A stretch of 64,000 bases of DNA from Nocardioides cremeus. Its GTDB lineage: Bacteria > Actinomycetota > Actinomycetes > Propionibacteriales > Nocardioidaceae. Shown piece by piece: positions 34,831-43,621 of this stretch. The DNA lies in contig NZ_JAULSC010000001.1 of the NCBI RefSeq assembly GCF_030518195.1, positions 372,001 through 436,000 on the forward strand. The letters run 5' to 3'. The position numbers and the translations under genes are program-made. How positions within the stretch are numbered: position 1 is the first letter of the stretch; each line of letters begins with the position of its first letter. The notes under the pieces were generated by a model, which was given only the letters and a program-made list of their open reading frames with translations, was not told the DNA's origin and ran no database searches.

Positions 34831-36058
34831 CGCCGAGATCATCCCCATCGGCACCCGCGGACGCCCCGGTCGGGGCACCGGCACGCAGCCGTCCTCGGCC
34901 GCCCGCGGGCTGGCCGGGCCGCCGCGCCGCCGGTCGACCCCGCCCCCGGGGGAGGACGCCCCCACCGACAGCCCGGACGTCGCGGACCCGTCGGAGTCGG
35001 ACAACCCGCCCTCGCCCGAGGAGGCGCCGCAGCCGCCCGCTAGCGACCGGCCCGCCGCCTCCGACCGGTCCCAGGATCCGGCCCAGGCCCAGCAGACCCG
35101 GTCCGGGCAGGACGGCGCGGACCCGCGTCCGCCCACCACGACCGAGGAGCGCCACCCCTCGGCCGGCATCCCCGTCGGCGACTGGCTCTCGGCCTTCCAG
35201 CACGCCGCCCGCGAGCTCTTCGGCGAGGAGTGGGAGGGTCAGCTGGCGCGCTTCCTCGCGTTCCTGCGCCGCCGGGTCACCGGCGACTACGTCGTCGACG
35301 AGTACGGCTTCGACGCCGAGGTCACCCAGCGCTTCTTCATGGCCGCCCTGCGGCCCATCGCCCAGAAGTGGTTCCGCATCGAGGTGCGCGGGATCGAGAA
35401 CATCCCCGCCGACGGCGGGGCGCTGGTGGTCTCGAACCACTCCGGCACCGTGCCCGTCGACGGGCTGATGACGATGGTCTCCATCCACGACCACGCCGAG
35501 CGGTTCCTGCGCCCCCTGGGTGCCGACCTGGTCTTCCGGCTGCCCGTGGTCAACGCCCTTGCCCGCAAGGGCGGCGCCACCCTGGCCTGCCAGGAGGACG
35601 CCGAGCGGATGCTGCGGGGTGGCGAGCTGGTCGGCGTGTGGCCCGAGGGCTTCAAGGGCATCGGCAAGCCGTACGCCGAGCGCTACAAGCTGCAGCGCTT
35701 CGGTCGCGGTGGCTTCGTCTCGGCCGCGCTGCGCACCGGGGTGCCGATCGTGCCGTTGTCGGTCGTGGGCGCCGAGGAGATCTACCCGCTCGTGGGCAAC
35801 GTGCCCTCGCTGGCGCGGCTGCTCGGCGTGCCCTACATCCCGATCACGCCGCTGTTCCCGCTGCTGGGCCCGCTGGGCCTGGTGCCGTTGCCCTCCAAGT
35901 GGCTGCTGGAGTTCGGCGAGCCGATCCGCACCGACGAGTTCGAGGACGGCGCGGCCGACGACCCGATGCTGGTCTTCAACGTCACCGACCAGGTGCGCGA
36001 GACGATCCAGCAGACGCTCTACACCCTGCTGCGCCAGCGCGAGTCGGTCTTCCGCTGA
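34823..36058 (+). CDS. lysophospholipid acyltransferase family protein (PlsC-like, Rv0502-like)
   Basis: A 411-residue protein. The first ~110 residues are a low-complexity Pro/Ser/Asp-rich segment; the acyltransferase domain follows with VVSNHSGTVPVDGLM (catalytic His and Asp), GVWPEGFKGIGKPYAERYKL (substrate Arg/Glu block) and TGVPIVPLSVVGAEEIYPLVG. It belongs to the LPLAT branch with the longer His-to-Asp spacing. It acylates a glycerolipid, but which one is unknown. ATG 34823 has GGGAGG upstream and overlaps the epimerase-like gene. Confidence 0.86.
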   Translation: MGDAEIIPIGTRGRPGRGTGTQPSSAARGLAGPPRRRSTPPPGEDAPTDSPDVADPSESDNPPSPEEAPQPPASDRPAASDRSQDPAQAQQTRSGQDGADPRPPTTTEERHPSAGIPVGDWLSAFQHAARELFGEEWEGQLARFLAFLRRRVTGDYVVDEYGFDAEVTQRFFMAALRPIAQKWFRIEVRGIENIPADGGALVVSNHSGTVPVDGLMTMVSIHDHAERFLRPLGADLVFRLPVVNALARKGGATLACQEDAERMLRGGELVGVWPEGFKGIGKPYAERYKLQRFGRGGFVSAALRTGVPIVPLSVVGAEEIYPLVGNVPSLARLLGVPYIPITPLFPLLGPLGLVPLPSKWLLEFGEPIRTDEFEDGAADDPMLVFNVTDQVRETIQQTLYTLLRQRESVFR

Positions 36059-36145
36059 CCAGCGCCCCGACGACGTCGGGGCGGCACGGACCGCAGCGGG
36101 TGCCAGGTCGGGTGAGACCAGTTCGTCAGTCCAGGTCCGGTCGGA

Positions 36146-37369
36146 TCAGGGGTGCAGCGGGTCGGTGAGGCCCTCGACGAGCCCGTTGACGCCGTCGACG
36201 ACGTCCTCGACCGTCTCGGACACCACACCGCCGCCGCCCTTGCCGCCGCCACCGTTGCCGGTGGAGGTGCCGGTGCCGGGCAGGTTGCCGGTGACGCCCG
36301 ACAGCGGGTGCTGGCCGGTGCCGGAGCCCGAACCACCCTGCTGGTCGCCGCCGCCCGCGCCCTGCGAGGGCGCGGAGCCCGGGGTCGGCAGCGTGACGGT
36401 GCCCGGAGGGGTGCTGGTCGACGGGGCGTCGCCCGAGCCGGCGCCGTTCTTCTTGGGGCCCTTGCTCGGTCCGGAGCCCTCGCGCGACCCGTCCGCCGCG
36501 CGGCTGTCGTCGGAGGAGGGGGTCACCAGGTCGCCGAGCAGGGCCTCGGCGGCGCTGACGAGGAACGCGGGCACCTGCCCGATCGTCGAGCCGGGGCAGG
36601 CCGGGCAGAGCTGCTGGGTGGCCTGGTCGATCTCGGCGAGCAGGGTGCCGGCCGTGACCAGCACGTCCTGGGCCGGCGCCGGCAGCACCGCGGAGAGGTC
36701 CTCGAGGGTGTCCATGCTCTCGACCGTGAACTCCTGGAGCTCCACGATCGTGGACTCGTCGCCGGTCTCGGCGTAGTCGCTGATCAGGACCTGGCTGGCC
36801 TCGGCGGCCTGCTCGGTGAAGGTGACCAGCGTGCTCTCGATCGCCTCGAGGTCCTGGCCGTCCTGGGCACGGGAGAGGGCGTCGACCTCGGCGAGACGGC
36901 CGGCGGCGTGGGAGAGCAGGCTCCCGCCGCGGCGCTCGTCGCTGGTGCTGACGCCGGTGGAGACGTTCTCGATGGCGCGCTTGAGCGGGTAGAGCACGTC
37001 GCCGGGCAGCGCCGACTGGGAGGCGACCGCCATGGTGCTCGACGCGCCGACGATGGCCAGTCCGCCCACGGCGGCGGCCAGGCGGCGGTCGCGGCGGGTG
37101 CGCTGGGGCGCCACGGTGAGGCGCGCGGCGGTGGCCGGCGAGGCCGTGGCGGCCGGGCGCAGCTCGGTGGCAGCGGCGGTCATCAGCTGCTCGCGCAGGT
37201 CGGCCACGAACTCGGGGCGGGCCTGCGGCTGGGGGGTGGAGCGCAGGGCGCCCACGACGTCGAGGAGGTCGTCGAACCGCGCGTCGTCGACCGGCCGGCC
37301 CGCGGTGCGGGCCTCGACCAGGGCGTCGAACTCCTCGGCACGTCGTCGTGCCGCGAACACGGGGCTCAT
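36146..37369 (-). CDS. DUF5667-domain membrane protein, probable RsbN-type anti-sigma factor
   Basis: A 407-residue single-pass protein. Residues 1 to about 95 are cytoplasmic and fit an anti-sigma domain; a hydrophobic segment (RLAAAVGGLAIVGASSTMAVA) is followed by the DUF5667 signature SALPGDVLYPLKRAIENV and a helical extracellular region. The last ~110 residues are a Gly/Ser/Pro-rich tail. Streptomyces RsbN, the anti-sigma factor of BldN, has this plan and is encoded beside bldN; here it also follows the BldN-type gene on the same strand. Partner binding is inferred from context. Confidence 0.75.
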   Translation of the reverse strand: MSPVFAARRRAEEFDALVEARTAGRPVDDARFDDLLDVVGALRSTPQPQARPEFVADLREQLMTAAATELRPAATASPATAARLTVAPQRTRRDRRLAAAVGGLAIVGASSTMAVASQSALPGDVLYPLKRAIENVSTGVSTSDERRGGSLLSHAAGRLAEVDALSRAQDGQDLEAIESTLVTFTEQAAEASQVLISDYAETGDESTIVELQEFTVESMDTLEDLSAVLPAPAQDVLVTAGTLLAEIDQATQQLCPACPGSTIGQVPAFLVSAAEALLGDLVTPSSDDSRAADGSREGSGPSKGPKKNGAGSGDAPSTSTPPGTVTLPTPGSAPSQGAGGGDQQGGSGSGTGQHPLSGVTGNLPGTGTSTGNGGGGKGGGGVVSETVEDVVDGVNGLVEGLTDPLHP

Positions 37370-37490
37370 CGGTGGGTTCCTTCTCGGTGGGCGGGGCTGG
37401 GGTGCGAGGCGTCAGCACGACGACTCGACACCCGGCTCAACGACCGGTCGCGAGGGTTGGTTACGGCCTGTGACGCAGGCGTCATCGGGC

Positions 37491-38345
37491 TCATCGCAGG
37501 CCCTCCGGCATCAGCTTGGCGAGGTTGCGCACGCCGCGCAGCTGCAGCTGCTTGATGGCCCCGTCGCTGCGACCGAGCACCGCCGCGGTCTCGGCGATGC
37601 TCATCCCCTGCAGGAAGCGCATCACCAGGCAGTCGCGCTGCTCGTCGGGCAGCTCGGTCAGGGCCTTGAGCAGGATCTCGTTGGTCAGGCCCGCCAGCAC
37701 CATCGCCTCGGGACCCTCGGTCGCGTCGTCGTGCTGACCCATGTCCTCGGTGGTCATCTCGAGGCGCGTGCGGCCGGCCTTGAAGTGGTCGGTGGCCAGG
37801 TTGCGGGCGATGGTCATCAACCAGGCGCCGAAGTCCTTGCCCTGCCAGCGGAAGCCCTGCATCGAGCGCAGGGCCCGGAAGAACGTCTCGGAGGTGAGGT
37901 CCTCGGCGAGCGTCGCCGAGCGGGTGCGGTGGAAGAGGAAGCGGTAGACCGAGCCCTGGTAGTGGTCGTAGAGCAGGCCGAAGGCCTCGACGTCGCCCTT
38001 GCGGGCCAGCTCGACGAGGGCGATCAGGCGCTGGCGGTCGGTCGCGGACTCCTCCGACGACGTGGCCAGGGCGCTGTCGTCGTACGCGCCGCCGGGCGTG
38101 GCGGGGCCGGCCGGGCCGGCCGGACCGTCGATGTCGGCGTGCAGGCTGTCGTCGGAGACCGTCGCCATCAGCAGCGCGAGCAGCCGCGAGGGCGAGGCGC
38201 CGGGCGTGGCCGCAGAAGCCAGGGCCGGGGTCAGGGCGGGGAGCGGTGCGAGGGTGGAGGTCGCGCGAGCGGCGTCGTCGAGGGCGCGGATGACCAGGCG
38301 TCGCAAGGCGTCGAAGCCAGGCTTCACGTCGGCGTGCGGCGCCAT
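37491..38345 (-). CDS. ECF RNA polymerase sigma factor of the BldN type
   Basis: A 284-residue sigma factor with an N-terminal extension of about 90 residues before region 2, as in Streptomyces BldN. Region 2 is RKGDVEAFGLLYDHYQGSVY with AEDLTSETFFRALRSMQGF and FGAWLMTIARNLATDHFKAG; region 4 is LPDEQRDCLVMRFLQGMSIA with DGAIKQLQLRGVRNLAKLM. ATG 38345 has GGAGG nine bases upstream; ATG 38366 is an equally reasonable start. Upstream, an AT-rich stretch (about 38410-38455) probably holds the promoter. It is paired with an RsbN-like gene downstream. Confidence 0.88.
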   Translation of the reverse strand: MAPHADVKPGFDALRRLVIRALDDAARATSTLAPLPALTPALASAATPGASPSRLLALLMATVSDDSLHADIDGPAGPAGPATPGGAYDDSALATSSEESATDRQRLIALVELARKGDVEAFGLLYDHYQGSVYRFLFHRTRSATLAEDLTSETFFRALRSMQGFRWQGKDFGAWLMTIARNLATDHFKAGRTRLEMTTEDMGQHDDATEGPEAMVLAGLTNEILLKALTELPDEQRDCLVMRFLQGMSIAETAAVLGRSDGAIKQLQLRGVRNLAKLMPEGLR

Positions 38346-38474
38346 CGAGTGTTCCCTCCCATGCATGCTCTCTCCCAGAGCGACTTCGAGGGTACGACGG
38401 ATCCGGGGGTCTGGGAACCGAAACAGTCGTATACCGAAAATCTTTCTGCGAGGGCGTGAGGCGCGCGGGGCCGG

Positions 38475-39359
38475 TCAGTGTCGGCGGGAGCGGAGCGCCA
38501 CCCCGGCCGCGACCGTGCCGCTGACGGCGCCCGCCGCCGCGCCGACCAGCAGCCCGGCGCGCGCTGCCTTGCGTCCAGTGCGGTAGTCGCGCACCCGCCA
38601 CCCCGCCTCGCGGGCGTGCGCGCGCAGCCGGGAGTCGGGGTTGATGGCGCAGGGGTCGCCCACCATGGTGAGCATCGGCAGGTCGTTGAAGGAGTCGGAG
38701 TACGCCGAGCAGGCCTGCAGGTCGAGGCCCTCGCGCTCGGCCAGGGCCCGCACCGCCTCGGCCTTGGCCGGGCCGTGGAGCATGTCACCGACGAGGCGGC
38801 CGGTGTAGACGCCGCCGTCGTGCTCGGCCACGGTGCCCATCGCGCCGGTCAGGCCCAGGCGCCGGGCGATGACCTGGGCGATCTCGATGGGGGCGGCGGT
38901 GACCAGCCAGACCCGCTGGCCCTGGTCGAGGTGCAGCTGGGCCTGGGCCCGGGTGCCGGGCCAGATGCGGTGGGCCATCGCCTCGTCGAAGATCTCCTCG
39001 GTGAGCTCCTGCAGCTCGGCGACGGTGTGCCCGGCGATGAAGCCCAGCGCGGAGTTGCGGGCGTCGGCGACGTGCTCGGGATCCTCGACCCCGACGACCC
39101 GGAAGTAGGCCTGCTTCCAGGCGGCGCCGGCGATCTCGCGAGTGGTGAAGAACTTGCGTCGGTGCAGGCCGCGGGCCAGGTGGAAGATGCTGGCGCCCTG
39201 CATGATCGTGTTGTCGACGTCGAAGAAGGCCGCCGAGGTGGGGTCGCTGGGTGTGGTCAACGCCGTCTCCACCTCGGCGGCGGCCGCGGCCGCCTCGCCC
39301 GCCAGCGTCGAGCGTTGCTGGAGGTTCGGCAGGGTCCGGCGCTCGGCGGGCGGGGTCAC
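38475..39359 (-). CDS. HAD-IB family hydrolase, SerB-like phosphatase
   Basis: A 294-residue HAD-superfamily phosphatase. The nucleophile motif is AAFFDVDNTIMQG, motif III lies in VWLVTAAPIEIAQVIARRLG and motif IV is SAYSDSFNDLPML. The C-terminus carries a single hydrophobic segment (AGLLVGAAAGAVSGTVAAGV), so it may be membrane-tethered. Mycobacterial Rv0505c (serB1) occupies the same position (recalled), but the real substrate, phosphoserine or a lysophospholipid, cannot be decided. Confidence 0.88.
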   Translation of the reverse strand: MTPPAERRTLPNLQQRSTLAGEAAAAAAEVETALTTPSDPTSAAFFDVDNTIMQGASIFHLARGLHRRKFFTTREIAGAAWKQAYFRVVGVEDPEHVADARNSALGFIAGHTVAELQELTEEIFDEAMAHRIWPGTRAQAQLHLDQGQRVWLVTAAPIEIAQVIARRLGLTGAMGTVAEHDGGVYTGRLVGDMLHGPAKAEAVRALAEREGLDLQACSAYSDSFNDLPMLTMVGDPCAINPDSRLRAHAREAGWRVRDYRTGRKAARAGLLVGAAAGAVSGTVAAGVALRSRRH

Positions 39360-39491
39360 GTCGCCACCCTAGGAGATCGCGGCCCCGGCTCCCAGGGCTC
39401 CCAGGGCTCTCGTCGGCCTGTCGGGCGCGGGAGCGGTGACCGGTTCCTGCACCCGCCTGTCGTGCCGCCGACGATGTGGGAGCATCGCCGG

Positions 39492-41180
39492 ATGGACCAG
39501 GGCAGCACGCGGGGGCGTCCCGATGACGACGCCGACCAGGTCGCGCCGCTCCCCGAGGACCTCAGCGACCTCGTCGTGGCCGCCGCGGCCGAGTCGCCCG
39601 ACAAGCTCGCCCTCGTCGAGGCCGACGGCCGCAGCGTGACCTGGGCCGAGCTCGAGGACGAGGTGGCGCGGCTGGCCCACGGGCTCGCGGCGGTCGGCGT
39701 GGTCGCCGGCTACCGGGTGGTGCTGGCCCTCGAGAACACCATCGAGCTCGTCACCACCTATCTCGCCGTCCTGCGCGTCCACGCCGTGGCCGTCCCGGTC
39801 AACCCGCGCTCCACGCCCAGCGAGCTGACGCGCATGCTGGCCGACTCCGGCAGCCGCCTCGTGGTGGCCGGGCCCGCGGCCATCGACGTCGTACGCCGCG
39901 CGGTCGCCGACCTCGCGGCCGCTCGTGCCGGCGAGGCCCCGGGCGAGGAGCTGCCGGCCGAGCTGCTGGCGCGGGCGGCCGATCCCCGGGTCGTGGTGGT
40001 CGGCGCCGAGCCCGGTCCGGGGGAGTGGGCCTTCGCGCGGCTGCGCGCCGACGCGACCCCCGTCGAGGTGCCCCGGGTGCGCGACCGCGAGCGGCTCGCG
40101 GTGCTGCTCTACACCTCCGGGACCTCCGGGCACCCGCGCGCGGCGATGCTCAGCCACCGGGCGCTGCTGGCCAACATCGAGCAGGTCGGCGCCGTGCGCC
40201 CGCCGATGATGCACGGCGACGACGTGGTGCTGGGGGTGCTGCCGCTCTTCCACGTCTACGGGCTCAACGCCGTGCTCGGCAGCGCGCTGCGCCACCGCGC
40301 CAAGCTGGTGCTGGTGCGCGAGTACGACCCCGAGACGATCCTCGACGTCGTCGACGACGAGGCCTGCAGCGTGCTGCCGGTGGCGCCGCCGGTCTTCCGC
40401 CACTGGCGTGCCGACGAGACGCTGGCCGAGCGGCTGGGCCCGGTGCGGCTGATCCTCTCCGGCTCCGCGCCGCTCGACCCGGCCGCCGTCGCGCGCTTCA
40501 CCGCCGCGACCGGGCTGGTGGTGCACCAGGGCTACGGGCTGACCGAGGCGGCCCCGGTCGTGACCAGCACCCTGTGCGTGCCACCGCCCGCCGGGGCGGG
40601 CGAGCCGGCCCGGCCCACCCCGGGCTCGGTCGGCAGCGCGCTGCCGGGCATCGAGCTGCGCCTGGTCGACGAGTCGGGGCGCGCGGCCGAGCCGGGCGAC
40701 CCGGGCGAGATCCGGGTCCGCGGCGACAACCTCTTCAGCGGCTACTGGCCCGACGGGGCCGACGGTCCCGACGCCGAGGGCTGGTTCTCCACCGGCGACG
40801 TCGGGCTCCTCGACCCGCGCGGTGAGCTGTTCCTGGTCGACCGGGTCAAGGAGCTGGTCGTCGTCTCCGGGTTCAACGTCTACCCGACCGAGGTCGAGGA
40901 CGTCGTGCGCGAGGTCGAGGCCGTGCGCGAGGCCGCCGTGATCGGGGTCGACGACGACGTGACCGGCGAGGCGGTGGTGGCCTTCGTGGTGGCCCCCGAG
41001 GCCGACCCCGCCGAGGTCGTCGCCGCCGTGCAGGCGCACTGCGCCGAGCGCCTGGCCAGGTTCAAGGTGCCCGGCCGCGTCGAGGTCGTCGACTCGCTGC
41101 CGGTGACGGTGACCGGCAAGGTGCGCAAGGGCACGCTGCGCGCCCAGGAGCGCCGGCGCGCGCTGGAGCTGCTGTCGTGA
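39492..41180 (+). CDS. AMP-dependent acyl-CoA synthetase (class I adenylate-forming enzyme)
   Basis: A 562-residue ANL-superfamily ligase, likely activating a fatty or aromatic carboxylate to its CoA thioester through an acyl-AMP. The P-loop is LLYTSGTSGHPRAAMLSH, with Arg in place of the usual Lys; later motifs are YGLTEAAPVV, EGWFSTGDVG, VDRVKELVVVSGFNVYPTEV and the catalytic-Lys tail VTVTGKVRK. It overlaps the glutaredoxin-like gene by four bases. The substrate is unknown. ATG 39492 has no Shine-Dalgarno sequence and follows a GAGCAT hexamer by six bases. Confidence 0.88.
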   Translation: MDQGSTRGRPDDDADQVAPLPEDLSDLVVAAAAESPDKLALVEADGRSVTWAELEDEVARLAHGLAAVGVVAGYRVVLALENTIELVTTYLAVLRVHAVAVPVNPRSTPSELTRMLADSGSRLVVAGPAAIDVVRRAVADLAAARAGEAPGEELPAELLARAADPRVVVVGAEPGPGEWAFARLRADATPVEVPRVRDRERLAVLLYTSGTSGHPRAAMLSHRALLANIEQVGAVRPPMMHGDDVVLGVLPLFHVYGLNAVLGSALRHRAKLVLVREYDPETILDVVDDEACSVLPVAPPVFRHWRADETLAERLGPVRLILSGSAPLDPAAVARFTAATGLVVHQGYGLTEAAPVVTSTLCVPPPAGAGEPARPTPGSVGSALPGIELRLVDESGRAAEPGDPGEIRVRGDNLFSGYWPDGADGPDAEGWFSTGDVGLLDPRGELFLVDRVKELVVVSGFNVYPTEVEDVVREVEAVREAAVIGVDDDVTGEAVVAFVVAPEADPAEVVAAVQAHCAERLARFKVPGRVEVVDSLPVTVTGKVRKGTLRAQERRRALELLS

Positions 41181-41425
41181 GCGCCCCCGAGCCGCGGGTG
41201 CGGCTGCTGACCCGACCGGGCTGCCACCTGTGCGACGACGCGCGCACGGTCGTGGAGGCGGTCTGCGCCGAGCTGGGCGAGCGCTACGACGAGGTGTCGA
41301 TCGACGACGACCCCGAGCTGACCCGCCGCTACGGCGAGGAGATCCCGGTGACCTTCGTCGACGGCCGCCAGCACGACTACTGGCGGGTCGACCCGGTGCG
41401 GCTGCGGCGGGCCCTCGGCGCCTGA
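41177..41425 (+). CDS. glutaredoxin-like protein (DUF836 family)
   Basis: An 82-residue thioredoxin-fold protein with the redox motif CHLC in LLTRPGCHLCDDARTVVEAV and the conserved cis-Pro region EEIPVTFVDGRQ. It belongs to the short glutaredoxin-like group found next to haem genes in actinobacteria (Rv0508 by position, recalled). Its GTG start overlaps the acyl-CoA ligase stop, suggesting coupled translation. The target protein is unknown. Confidence 0.88.
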   Translation: MSAPEPRVRLLTRPGCHLCDDARTVVEAVCAELGERYDEVSIDDDPELTRRYGEEIPVTFVDGRQHDYWRVDPVRLRRALGA

Positions 41426-41523
41426 CGCGCGTCGACCGCGGCCCGCGCCGGCCTCGTGGGGCCCGGTGGGGGTGGGGGTTCTCACATGTGCTAGCCCACC
41501 TGCCGGACCGGCTCCGGCTCGGT

Positions 41524-41541
41524 TTGTTCTCGCGTTCACAA
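41524..41541. promoter_or_regulatory. candidate Rex operator
   Basis: TTGTTCTCGCGTTCACAA compared with the known consensus TTGTGAA-N4-TTCACAA: one half-site is perfect and the other matches four of seven. It covers the -35 and part of the spacer of the rex promoter, ideal for autorepression. Confidence 0.6.
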
Positions 41542-41552
41542 ACTCCTACAGT
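41524..41552 (+). promoter_or_regulatory. promoter of the rex-hemACDB operon
   Basis: TTGTTC -35 (41524-41529), a 17-base spacer and TACAGT -10 (41547-41552). Transcription would start about 50 bases before the rex ATG. Confidence 0.6.
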
Positions 41553-41606
41553 GGCGAGGTCGCTCGGACGATCCGGGGCCCCTCGGTCCCCGTCCCGCGG
41601 CTGGGC

Positions 41607-42329
41607 ATGGAGAGCACTGAAGTGACCGAACGGACCCCCTCCGAGGCGTCGCGGGACATCCCCGAGGCGACCGTCGCACGGCTGCCGGTCTACCTGCGAG
41701 CCCTCACCGGCCTCTCCGAGGCCGGCACCGCGACCTGCTCCAGCGAGCACCTCGCGACCGCGGCCGGTGTCAACAGCGCCATGCTGCGCAAGGACCTGTC
41801 CCACCTCGGCAGCTACGGCACCCGCGGTGTCGGCTACGACGTGGAGTACCTGCGCTACCAGATCGCGCGCGAGATCGGCGTGACCCAGGACTGGCCCGTG
41901 GTCATCGTCGGGATCGGCAACCTGGGCCACGCGCTGGCGAACTTCTCGGGCTTCCGCAGCCGCGGCTTCCGGGTCGTCGCGCTGCTCGACGCCGACCCCC
42001 GCCGCCACCAGGAGGTCGTGGCCGGTGTCGACGTGCGCCCCTTCTCCGACCTCGAGGCGATCGTGCACGAGCACGGCGTCGCGATCGGCGTGATCTCCAC
42101 CCCGGCCCCCGCGGCCCAGGACGTCGCCGACCACATGGTCGCCGCCGGCATCCGCAGCATCCTCAACTTCGCGCCGACCGTGCTCGCCGTGCCCCCCGGG
42201 GTCGACGTGCGCAAGGTCGACCTGTCCATCGAGCTGCAGATCCTCGCCTACCACGAGCAGCGCAAGGCGCTGGGTGCTGCCGCCGTCGAGCGTCCCGTCG
42301 ACGGGGCGCTGGAAGGAAGGCCCGCATGA
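41607..42329 (+). CDS. rex: redox-sensing transcriptional repressor Rex
   Basis: A 240-residue repressor that senses the NADH/NAD+ ratio; high NADH releases it from DNA. The N-terminal winged helix is TVARLPVYLRALTGL with CSSEHLATAAGVNSAMLRKDLSHLGSYG; the Rossmann domain starts PVVIVGIGNLGHALANF. The C-terminal swapped helix is present (LSIELQILAYHEQRKAL). It overlaps hemA by four bases and leads the haem operon, as in Streptomyces. A GTG five codons in is an alternative start. Confidence 0.95.
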   Translation: MESTEVTERTPSEASRDIPEATVARLPVYLRALTGLSEAGTATCSSEHLATAAGVNSAMLRKDLSHLGSYGTRGVGYDVEYLRYQIAREIGVTQDWPVVIVGIGNLGHALANFSGFRSRGFRVVALLDADPRRHQEVVAGVDVRPFSDLEAIVHEHGVAIGVISTPAPAAQDVADHMVAAGIRSILNFAPTVLAVPPGVDVRKVDLSIELQILAYHEQRKALGAAAVERPVDGALEGRPA

Positions 42330-43621
42330 GCGTCCTGGTCGTGGGCCTCTCCCACAACTCCGCCCCCGTCTCCCTGCTCGAGCGGGTCGCCGGCACCGAC
42401 GACGACAGCGTCGCCAAGCTGGTCGGCGCCGCCTCCGGCGCGGCCCACGTCGCCGAGGCCACGGTGATCTCGACGTGCAACCGGCTGGAGATCTACGCCG
42501 ACGTCGACCGCTTCCACGGCTCGGTCGAGGAGCTCTCGACCCTGCTCATCGAGCGCGCCGGCGAGAGCACCGAGGCGATGCTGCCGCACCTCTACGTGCA
42601 CTACGACGACGGCGCGGTCTCGCACCTCTTCCAGGTCGCGGCGGGCCTGGACTCGATGGCCGTCGGCGAGGGCCAGATCCTCGGCCAGACCCGCGAGGCG
42701 CTGCGCCTGGGCCAGGAGCTCGGCACGGTCGGGCCCGCCCTCAACAGCCTCTTCCAGCAGGCGCTGCGCGTGGGCAAGCGCTCGCGCGCCGAGACCGACA
42801 TCGACCGGGCCGCCCCGTCGCTGATCGCCTCGGCCCTGCGGCGCGCCAGCAGCACCCTCGGCGACGTGGCCGGGCGCCGCGTCGCGGTGCTGGGGGCCGG
42901 GTCGATGGCCGGGCTGGCCACCGCGACCCTGGCCCGGCACGGCGCTGCCGACATCGTGGTGCTCAACCGCACCGCCGAGCGCGCCGAGCGGCTGGCCCGC
43001 GAGTACGGCGCGCGCACGGCCCCGGTGGACCGCCTCGCCGACGAGGTCGGCGAGGTCGACCTGCTGGTGACCTGCACCGGCGCCACCGGCGTGCAGGTGG
43101 GCGCCGCGATGCTCGAGGAGACGCTGGCCGGCCGCCCGCTGACCATCATCGACCTGGCCCTGCCCCACGACGTCGAGCCGAGCGCCGCGGACCTCGACGG
43201 GGTCACCCTGATCAACCTCGCGGCCCTGGCCAGCGAGGTCGACGACAACGAGGCCGGCACCGAGGTGCGCGCGGTGCGCGACATCGTCACCGAGGAGGTC
43301 GCCGCCTTCCTGACCGCGCGCCGCCAGGCCAGCGTGACCCCGACCGTGGTGGCGCTGCGCTCGATGGCCACCGGCGTCGTCGACGCCGAGATGTCGCGTC
43401 TCGAGACCCGGCTGCCCAACCTCGACCAGGCCGCGCGCGCCGAGGTGCTGCACACCGTGCGACGCGTCGCCGACAAGCTGCTGCACGAGCCGACGGTGCG
43501 GGTGCGCGAGCTGGCCAACGAGACCGGCGCGGTGTCGTACGCCGCCGCGCTCGCCGAGCTCTTCGCGCTCGACCCCGAAGCCGTCTCCGCCGTCACCAGG
43601 CCGGAGGGACTGTCCTCATGA
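42326..43621 (+). CDS. hemA: glutamyl-tRNA reductase
   Basis: A 431-residue enzyme reducing glutamyl-tRNA-Glu to glutamate-1-semialdehyde with NADPH, the first step of haem synthesis by the C5 path. MSVLVVGLSHNSAPVSLLER and the catalytic Cys in VISTCNRLEIY are at the N-terminus; AVGEGQILGQTREALRLGQ and the NADPH motif AVLGAGSMAGLATATLAR follow, then the dimerisation helices. It overlaps rex upstream and hemC downstream by four bases each. The start has GGAAGG upstream. Confidence 0.97.
   Translation: MSVLVVGLSHNSAPVSLLERVAGTDDDSVAKLVGAASGAAHVAEATVISTCNRLEIYADVDRFHGSVEELSTLLIERAGESTEAMLPHLYVHYDDGAVSHLFQVAAGLDSMAVGEGQILGQTREALRLGQELGTVGPALNSLFQQALRVGKRSRAETDIDRAAPSLIASALRRASSTLGDVAGRRVAVLGAGSMAGLATATLARHGAADIVVLNRTAERAERLAREYGARTAPVDRLADEVGEVDLLVTCTGATGVQVGAAMLEETLAGRPLTIIDLALPHDVEPSAADLDGVTLINLAALASEVDDNEAGTEVRAVRDIVTEEVAAFLTARRQASVTPTVVALRSMATGVVDAEMSRLETRLPNLDQAARAEVLHTVRRVADKLLHEPTVRVRELANETGAVSYAAALAELFALDPEAVSAVTRPEGLSS

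Noticed and set aside
39925..40209. Frameshift in the acyl-CoA ligase region suggested by alternative frames
   Set aside because: One continuous frame from 39492 to 41180 carries all family motifs in order; no disruption is needed.
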